DNA from: Verrucomicrobiota bacterium
Lineage (GTDB): Bacteria; Verrucomicrobiota; Verrucomicrobiia; Verrucomicrobiales; Akkermansiaceae
Assembly: GCA_004293445.1 (NCBI GenBank)
Contig: RDYP01000021.1
Span: 62,001-126,000, forward strand
Reading direction: 5' to 3'
Length of the DNA: 64,000 nucleotides
Shown: piece by piece, positions 58,586 through 64,000 of the stretch
Numbering within the stretch: position 1 is the stretch's first letter
Layout of the letters: each line of letters begins with the position of its first letter
Made by a program: the position numbers and the translations under genes
Notes under the pieces: generated by a model
Databases searched by the model: none
Seen by the model: the letters and a program-made list of their open reading frames with translations, nothing else
What the model was told of the DNA's origin: nothing

Positions 58586-58617
58586 AGCAGCGCATCCGCC
58601 GTCGCCGGCTTCGCTAG
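58324..58617 (+). CDS. RelE/ParE-family toxin
   Basis: A 97-residue protein: MGIVWSSQARTDLRAIRDFI, then GLREVHEGSYRIIYRVQADE and LVHMKQRIRR, typical of ParE/RelE. Targets gyrase or the ribosome depending on branch. Starts inside the antitoxin frame. Confidence 0.85.
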   Translation: MGIVWSSQARTDLRAIRDFIGRDSEHYASLQTERLVARVERASKMPSRGHPVHEFMDSGLREVHEGSYRIIYRVQADEFQVVTLVHMKQRIRRRRLR

Positions 58618-58703
58618 GCGGCAGCGGGAAAAGGTTTCGTTCCCCCGAAAACAAAACTTGGCGGCCTTGGCGTCTTGGCGGTTCAATCCCCCTTCCCACT
58701 TCA

Positions 58704-59972
58704 ATGGACAAGCTCATCGTTCACGGCGGCACCCCGATCCACGGCGCCATCACCATCTCAGGCTCCAAAAACGCCTCGCTACCGATCCTTGCCGCCACAC
58801 TCCTGACCGATGAGGACTGCGTGATCCGCCGCGTTCCAGACGTTTCGGACACGAATTACATGGTGCAAATCCTCACCGCCCTAGGGGCCGATGTGGAACG
58901 CTTTTCCGGCACTGTCCGCGTCACCGCCGCCGATATTGCCGACACCGCCGATTACGAAATCGTCCGACGCATGCGCGCCTCGGTCTGCGTGATGGGCCCC
59001 CTGCTCGCCCGCAAGCGCCGCTGCGTGGTCGCCCTGCCCGGCGGTTGCGTGATTGGCGATCGACCGGTCGACCTCCACGTCCGCGGCTTGGAAGCGCTCG
59101 GAGCCAAGGCCAGTATCGAAGGCGGCAACGTCATTCTTTCCGCACCCGATGGCCTCAAAGGCGCAACCATCGATCTCTGCGGGCCGCTCGGACCTACCGT
59201 CCTCGGCACCGACAACGTAATGATGGCCGCTACCCTTGCCGAAGGCATCACCACCATCACCTCCGCCGCCTGCGAACCGGAAGTCGTCGACCTCGCCGAT
59301 TTCCTCAACGCGATGGGTGCCAAGATCAAAGGCGCGGGCACGCCGGTAATCACCATCGAAGGTGTCGAAAAACTCAAGGGCTGCGTTCACAACGTCATCC
59401 CCGACCGCATCGAAGCCGGCACCTTCATGGCCGCAGCCGCCCTCGCCGGCCAAGGCGTCACCCTCCGCCGCATCCGCCCCGAACACCTGACCGCCATGAC
59501 CAACGCCCTCCGCAAGGCTGGCCACCAGGTGCACTTCAACGATGTCGGCGACTCCTGCACGATCCACCGCGGCGACACCCCGATGCCCGCGAATATCATC
59601 ACCGAGCCCTACCCCGGCTACCCGACCGACATGCAGGCCCAGATGACCGCGCTTTTCGCCACTACCCCCGGCACCAGCACCGTCGTCGATACCATCTTCC
59701 CACAGCGCTTCATGCACTGCGCCGAACTCAAACGGATGGGTGCTGACATCCAAGTGAACGACGGCAAGGCCGTCATCAAAGGCGTCCCCCAACTCAGCGC
59801 CGCCCCCGTCATGGCCAGCGATCTCCGCGCCTCCGCCGCCCTCGTTCTCGCCGCCCTCAACGCCAAAGGCTCCACCGAGATCCTGCGCCTGTATCACATC
59901 GACCGCGGCTACGAGCACATCGACGAAAAACTCGCCGCCCTCGGCGCCAACGTCGAACGCGTCCGCGAATAG
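58704..59972 (+). CDS. murA: UDP-N-acetylglucosamine 1-carboxyvinyltransferase
   Basis: The 422-residue protein has SGSKNASLPI (Lys22, Asn23) and LPGGCVIGDRPVDLH with Cys115 at the E. coli position, which fosfomycin attacks. It does the first committed step of peptidoglycan synthesis. Preceded by the toxin gene by 86 bp. Confidence 0.95.
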   Translation: MDKLIVHGGTPIHGAITISGSKNASLPILAATLLTDEDCVIRRVPDVSDTNYMVQILTALGADVERFSGTVRVTAADIADTADYEIVRRMRASVCVMGPLLARKRRCVVALPGGCVIGDRPVDLHVRGLEALGAKASIEGGNVILSAPDGLKGATIDLCGPLGPTVLGTDNVMMAATLAEGITTITSAACEPEVVDLADFLNAMGAKIKGAGTPVITIEGVEKLKGCVHNVIPDRIEAGTFMAAAALAGQGVTLRRIRPEHLTAMTNALRKAGHQVHFNDVGDSCTIHRGDTPMPANIITEPYPGYPTDMQAQMTALFATTPGTSTVVDTIFPQRFMHCAELKRMGADIQVNDGKAVIKGVPQLSAAPVMASDLRASAALVLAALNAKGSTEILRLYHIDRGYEHIDEKLAALGANVERVRE

Positions 59973-60058
59973 CCCCCCCGCGGGGACGCCCCCCAAAAAA
60001 ACGACATTTCACTCCCCCTTCATCACTGCTTCATCCGGGGGCGATTGCTTCCCCGGCA

Positions 60059-60817
60059 GTGATCCGCCGCCTGCTGCAGCCCGATGCCGATTTGCTCGAC
60101 CACCCCTCTCCGGGGAAAATCGCGCGCATCGCTGCTTTAAGCCTCCTCTCCCTCGCGGCTTACGGCTTCTCCACCGGCTACTGGCGTTCCCCCCTCATGG
60201 GCCTGTTCGTCGCGGTGAAAATGCCGCTGCTCATGACCTGCACCCTCGCGTGCAATGGCATCCTCAACGGGCTCCTCGGACTCCTCCTCGGTGGACTCGG
60301 CTTTCGCCAATCCCTCCTCGCCCTGCTGAGCGCTTTCACCGTCTCCGCTCTGATCCTCGCATCGTTGTCTCCTGTCACCCTCATGCTCGCGCTCGACGCG
60401 CCCCGACCAGACTCCCCGCAAGCGACCGGAGCCCACTCGGGTTACCTCCTGTTTCACGTGGTGCTGATCGCCATTGCAGGCAGCGCGGGCGTCCTATCGC
60501 TCCACCGCATCCTCCGCCAGCGATGCACCTCACCCGGAATTGCAGCCGTCACCACTCTCGCCTGGCTGACTGGCAACGGAATGCTGGGCATGCAGTTCTC
60601 CTGGATCCTGCGGCCCTTTTTCGGATCGCCCAAGCTCGATGTCCGCTTCCTCCGCGACGACCCGATGCAAGGCGGCTTCCACGAATCCTTCTGGCGCGCC
60701 CTCGAACTCCTCAGCCATGGCCACCCCACCCTCCTGATCCTCTCCCTAACCGCGCCCTCACTCCTCCTCTTACCCGCACTCCGACGCCTTCTATTTGCCC
60801 GAACCAACACACCATGA
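60059..60817 (+). CDS. Membrane protein, unknown (first of pair)
   Basis: The 252-residue protein from GTG 60059 has five or six spans (LSLLSLAAYGFSTGY; LGGLGFRQSLLALLSAFTVS; VVLIAIAGSAGVLSLH) and resembles its downstream neighbour in layout. It overlaps it by ATGA. Role unknown. Confidence 0.7.
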   Translation: MIRRLLQPDADLLDHPSPGKIARIAALSLLSLAAYGFSTGYWRSPLMGLFVAVKMPLLMTCTLACNGILNGLLGLLLGGLGFRQSLLALLSAFTVSALILASLSPVTLMLALDAPRPDSPQATGAHSGYLLFHVVLIAIAGSAGVLSLHRILRQRCTSPGIAAVTTLAWLTGNGMLGMQFSWILRPFFGSPKLDVRFLRDDPMQGGFHESFWRALELLSHGHPTLLILSLTAPSLLLLPALRRLLFARTNTP

Positions 60818-61551
60818 ACCACGACATCCCACCATCCGGTCCAGCCATGCCGCAACATCCACCTGTCGAAGCCGCAATCCCCGAAAAACTCGATACCCGT
60901 GCACTCTTCGAAGCCCTCCTCCGCAGCCCTCGCGGCCTCGCGTCGCGACTCGCCGAACCCCATCATGGCGCCCTCGCCCGCTTTCTCGCCATCGCGCTCG
61001 GCTCCATGCTGATCTTCGGCCTCGTTCTTGGCAGCTTCGCGATGAACGAACAACTCTGGGCAGCCCCTCTCAAAATCACCGCCGGCCTCCTGATCTCCGG
61101 CCTCATCTGCTTTCCCAGCCTCTACATCTTCTCCTGTCTGGCCGGCTCACGCGCCGAAGCAGGACAAGTCGCCGCCCTGCTCACAGGCATGCTCGCCCTT
61201 GCCGGAGTCCTTCTCCTCGGCTTCGCACCCGCCGTCTGGATCTTCACCCAAGCAACTCGCTCCCACGGCTTCATGGGCTTCCTCGCCCTGACACCCTGGC
61301 TCATCGCCTTGCTTTTCGGTCTCCGATTCTTGCGCAGCGCCATTTCCGCAACCGGTGCCAGCGTCAAAGGCCCCATCACCCTCTGGGCCGCCATCTTCCT
61401 TCTCGTCACCCTGCAAATGAGCACCTCACTCCGCCCCATCATCGGGCGCTCGGAACGATTCCTCACCGATGAAAAGAAATTCTTCCTCCAGCACTGGATC
61501 GATTCCGCCCACATCACACTGCCCGCCAACCCAACCAACTCCACACCATGA
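60814..61551 (+). CDS. Membrane protein, unknown (second of pair)
   Basis: The 245-residue protein starts with a soluble stretch of about 40 residues and then six spans (ALARFLAIALGSMLIFGLVL; ALLTGMLALAGVLLLGFAPA). It is coupled to both neighbours by ATGA and is likely co-expressed with the 252-residue protein. Function unknown. Confidence 0.7.
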   Translation: MNHDIPPSGPAMPQHPPVEAAIPEKLDTRALFEALLRSPRGLASRLAEPHHGALARFLAIALGSMLIFGLVLGSFAMNEQLWAAPLKITAGLLISGLICFPSLYIFSCLAGSRAEAGQVAALLTGMLALAGVLLLGFAPAVWIFTQATRSHGFMGFLALTPWLIALLFGLRFLRSAISATGASVKGPITLWAAIFLLVTLQMSTSLRPIIGRSERFLTDEKKFFLQHWIDSAHITLPANPTNSTP

Positions 61552-61682
61552 AATCACGTCCACCCCGTCCGCCCGCCGCAGCACCCATCCGCCCGGTCAA
61601 AAAACAAAGACCCTCCGGCAAGCCGCGCCGCACCTCACGCGACCCGCTATTCGAAGCCTTGCGCCTCGAGCTCGGGCTTTGA
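61548..61682 (+). CDS. Small basic peptide (44 aa), coupled
   Basis: MKSRPPRPPAAAPIRPVKKQ begins a proline/arginine-rich protein of 44 residues. ATG overlaps the previous stop (ATGA) and the stop is at 61680-61682. Its end overlaps the convergent methyltransferase gene by 36 nt. The coupling supports a real gene; function unknown. Confidence 0.5.
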   Translation: MKSRPPRPPAAAPIRPVKKQRPSGKPRRTSRDPLFEALRLELGL

Positions 61683-62393
61683 ATCCAGCGCCGCCAGGCA
61701 TTCGAACCCTTCCAGCACATCTCCCACCACCCGCTCATCACAAGCAGCCCGCCAAAAAGCCCCCAGCCCCAAGACCGGATCACCCGCCACCAAAGCCCGG
61801 CGCCCCGTGCGCGCCACACGAGGCCCTTGCGAACCCTCTGCCTCACAAGCCACCAGGCGAACCCGAGCCGCCTTCAAGCTCCGCAAAAGCTGCCCACCAT
61901 CCGCAACCCTCACTGGAACCCGGAAAATGCCCCCTGCCGACGCCGCCACCACGTCCGACCCAAAGGGAGACACTCCTTCCGCGCCAAACAGCACGCCCGC
62001 CGCACCCCGCTCGGCCGCCAAGCCGATCAAGCGCCCCGCAAATTCCGCATCCATCGTCCGCGGACAAACCACCAACAAGGCCTCCGGCTCCAAACCAAGG
62101 GCGAAATCAGCAACCTCGGCCCGTTCCGCGGGCAATCGTGCCAAACCCAAAACCCCGCAATGCCGCGCCGGATCCCCCCATTCCGAAAGTTCCACCTCCC
62201 CGCAACGCAGGACCTCCAAACCGCTCCAAACCGGCACCTCCCAAGCCTGCTCTTCCGCCACCATCATTCCAACCACGTCCCACCAAGCCGCCAGCGCCGC
62301 CTCCACGGCTTCCCGACCCTCCAACACCATCCATGGATCCCGACGCTCCCGCAGTTGCTCGCGCAATTCATCGATCCATCGCCACTCCGTCAC
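61647..62393 (-). CDS. TrmH-family RNA methyltransferase-like (SPOUT)
   Basis: The 248-residue protein has a substrate-binding-like start (VLEGREAVEAALAAW) and the SPOUT knot blocks ALLVVCPRTMDAEFAGRLIG, GAAGVLFGAEGVSPFGSDVV, AASAGGIFRVPVRV. The usual NxG of motif 1 is replaced (DAEFAG), so activity may be reduced or altered. It probably methylates rRNA or tRNA ribose. Confidence 0.72.
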   Translation of the reverse strand: MTEWRWIDELREQLRERRDPWMVLEGREAVEAALAAWWDVVGMMVAEEQAWEVPVWSGLEVLRCGEVELSEWGDPARHCGVLGLARLPAERAEVADFALGLEPEALLVVCPRTMDAEFAGRLIGLAAERGAAGVLFGAEGVSPFGSDVVAASAGGIFRVPVRVADGGQLLRSLKAARVRLVACEAEGSQGPRVARTGRRALVAGDPVLGLGAFWRAACDERVVGDVLEGFECLAALDSKPELEAQGFE

Positions 62394-62717
62394 AGCCCTG
62401 TGCTAACAGCACGCAGCCCCCAAACGCAAATGACGAATCCCAGATGAAGGCGACCATCATGCTCCATCATGAAAATTTGCGGCTCGAGACGGACCAAAAA
62501 TCACAAATTAAACAAAAAAATGCCTAAAATCACAAAAGCTCGATCATTCATTTAAATTAAAGCTTTCCAAATCGAGAATATCTGGCATTCCTTCTTGCAT
62601 GCGTTGTCGCTTCGGCGGCTTCCATCCAGTCAATTGGTCCAGCAGACATTTACAGCGTTTCTGAATCCGGGGGGATTTCAGCCGCTGTGCTCCGCTAGGG
62701 AAATTCGCTGGTTCAGA
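62394..62717. other. Intergenic stretch upstream of nadE
   Basis: AT-rich near 62490-62575, then GC-rich. CCGGGGGGATTT (62667-62678) is repeated as CCGGGGGGACTT (62737-62748), 70 nt apart. A reverse frame at 62544-62924 is not convincing. It likely holds the nadE promoter and a leader. Confidence 0.4.
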
Positions 62718-62770
62718 AAGGGCGCGAATTGTAATTCCGGGGGGACTTGCGATTCGCGCCCTTCTTTTTT
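62718..62770 (+). terminator. Terminator-like hairpin in nadE leader
   Basis: Perfect 12-bp arms AAGGGCGCGAAT (62718-62729) and ATTCGCGCCCTT (62752-62763) with a 22-nt loop, followed by CTTTTTT. It stands about 96 nt before the nadE ATG with no gene upstream on this strand for over 1 kb, which suggests attenuation in the leader or the end of a short RNA. Confidence 0.7.
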
Positions 62771-62865
62771 CTCCAAATTCCATTCCCCGAGGAATCGGCA
62801 TTTCCCCGACCGCCCCCTCCCTTCTTGGTTTCCCTCGCCGCGATCCCGTGCTTCCCTCGCCGCCG

Positions 62866-64000
62866 ATGAAGCTTGGAATCGCGCAGATCAACGGGGTGAT
62901 CGGGGACTTTCCCGGCAATGCCAAACGCCTCCTTCAGGCCTACCGCGAGTGCCTCGAACAGGGAGCCGAGCTGGTCATCACTCCCGAACTTTCCCTCGCC
63001 GGCTATCCCCCGCGCGACCTGATCTTTAAGTCCCAGTTCGTCTCAAAGTGCCTGCAAGCCCTCGACTACCTCGCCAGCGAAGTCAAAGATGTCCCGCTTC
63101 TGGTCGGCCACGTCGACCAAAACGACTCGGGCAAACCCGGTAAACCTTTCCGCAACGCCGCCGCCTTTCTCCACCAGGGCAGCATCGCCGCCAAGGTCTG
63201 GAAAACCCTTCTTCCGACCTACGACGTCTTCGACGAGCGCCGCTATTTCGAACCCGGCGACCACTGTGAACCGATCGTCTGGAACGGCCTGCGCCTCGGC
63301 GTGACGATCTGCGAAGACATCTGGAGCGAGGACTTCCTGCAGCGGCCACTCTACGACCGCGATCCTGTCCGCGAACTCCACGCGCAAGGCATCGACCTCC
63401 TCCTCAACCTCTCGGCATCGCCTTTCCACCTCGGAAAACCGGAAATTCGCCGCGAACTCATGGCGGACATCGCCCGCGAGACCGGCGTTCCCGTCGTTTA
63501 CGCCAATTCCATCGGCGGCAATGACCAGCTGGTCTTCGACGGCCACTCGCTCGTCGCCTCACCCGACGGACGGATCGCCGTCCAGCTCGAAGGCTTCGTC
63601 GAGCGCTGCACCACCGTCGACCTGAACGCCCTCCCCTCGGGCGAAGCCCCGCTGCCCCAGCCCGTAGCGGCCGGACAGTTGCACGATGCCCTCGTGCTCG
63701 GACTCCGCGACTACGTCCGCAAATGCGGCTTCCACAGCGTGTGCCTCGGACTCAGCGGAGGGATCGACTCTGCCGTCACCGCCGTCATCGCCGCCGAAGC
63801 CCTCGGCGCGGAAAATGTCCACGGCCTCACCATGCCCAGCCCCTTCTCCTCGGGCGGCAGTGTCGATGACTCCCTCCACCTCGCCACCACCCTTGGCATT
63901 CGCTGCGACACCGTCCCCATCGCCGCCACCTTCACTTCCGTCAAAGAAGCCATGGCGCCCCTCTTCGTCGGCACGCGGGAGGACGTCACCGAGGAAAACA
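62866..64000 (+). CDS. nadE: Glutamine-dependent NAD+ synthetase (partial)
   Basis: The visible 378 residues from ATG 62866 include the nitrilase-type glutaminase domain (Glu in VITPELSLAGYPPRD, Lys in AKVWKTLLPTYDVF, Cys in GVTICEDIWSED) and the start of the synthetase domain with CLGLSGGIDSAVT (ATP loop). It converts deamido-NAD to NAD with glutamine. Runs off the right edge. Confidence 0.93.
   Translation, partial: MKLGIAQINGVIGDFPGNAKRLLQAYRECLEQGAELVITPELSLAGYPPRDLIFKSQFVSKCLQALDYLASEVKDVPLLVGHVDQNDSGKPGKPFRNAAAFLHQGSIAAKVWKTLLPTYDVFDERRYFEPGDHCEPIVWNGLRLGVTICEDIWSEDFLQRPLYDRDPVRELHAQGIDLLLNLSASPFHLGKPEIRRELMADIARETGVPVVYANSIGGNDQLVFDGHSLVASPDGRIAVQLEGFVERCTTVDLNALPSGEAPLPQPVAAGQLHDALVLGLRDYVRKCGFHSVCLGLSGGIDSAVTAVIAAEALGAENVHGLTMPSPFSSGGSVDDSLHLATTLGIRCDTVPIAATFTSVKEAMAPLFVGTREDVTEEN

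Noticed and set aside
58881-59996. 371-residue reverse frame over murA
   Set aside because: Shadow caused by high GC content; murA motifs are complete on the forward strand.
62544-62924. 126-residue reverse frame upstream of nadE
   Set aside because: Overlaps the nadE start and terminator; composition not protein-like apart from the last 40 residues.

Overview
The window is a high-GC bacterial chromosome segment with two parts. Positions 1 to about 41,276 are most of a temperate, lambda-architecture (siphovirus-type) prophage whose left end lies outside the window. Positions 41,277 to 64,000 are ordinary chromosome: tRNA-Ser, amj, a rhomboid protease, secG, tRNA-Pro, an M50 protease, folC, accD, comF, pyrF, an M20 peptidase, prmC, murA, a TrmH-type methylase and nadE. 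No 16S rRNA is present. Gene style and composition suggest Verrucomicrobiota (Luteolibacter/Haloferula-like); this is inference with moderate confidence only.

Prophage, left to right: a leftward repressor operon (XRE repressor, ImmA/IrrE protease, unknown third gene; 1-1848); an operator-rich divergent control region (1849-2074); a rightward recombination/replication block (Sak4-like ATPase, DUF2800 nuclease, SSB-like protein, SF2 helicase, primase-helicase; 2075-8087); a probable replication origin with TTTGAACC iterons and palindromes (8083-8260); small regulatory genes and a truncated initiator-type tRNA(CAU) (8319-9785); an endonuclease; a reverse-strand amidoligase operon (10159-11537); small genes with duplicated leaders; an AAA+ ATPase; a ParB/methyltransferase/HAD/CmoA-like block (14018-18056); a reverse-strand hipBA module (18092-19683); terminase, a lysis cassette, portal, protease with nested scaffold, capsid (19835-27678); tail genes including a G/GT frameshift pair and tape measure (27767-35926); fibre and three signal-peptide proteins (35951-39305); a holin candidate; and xis/int on the reverse strand, ending at the 3' end of tRNA-Ser(CGA), the likely attachment site.

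The most unusual feature is a TTGAC(A/T/G) element placed 13-16 nt upstream of many prophage start codons, on both strands. It is found even before an internal start inside the protease gene, and mainly before genes that are not translationally coupled. It has no matching -10 box and was not seen at the host gene starts checked in this window. The prophage also carries a tRNA with anticodon CAU and the C1-A72 mismatch typical of bacterial initiator tRNA. Together these suggest, as inference, a phage-specific mode of translation initiation.

In the host region, notable items are an 18-bp tandem repeat forming the C-terminal tail of SecG, and a RelE/ParE-type toxin-antitoxin pair whose antitoxin stop appears lost by one substitution in the ATGA overlap.
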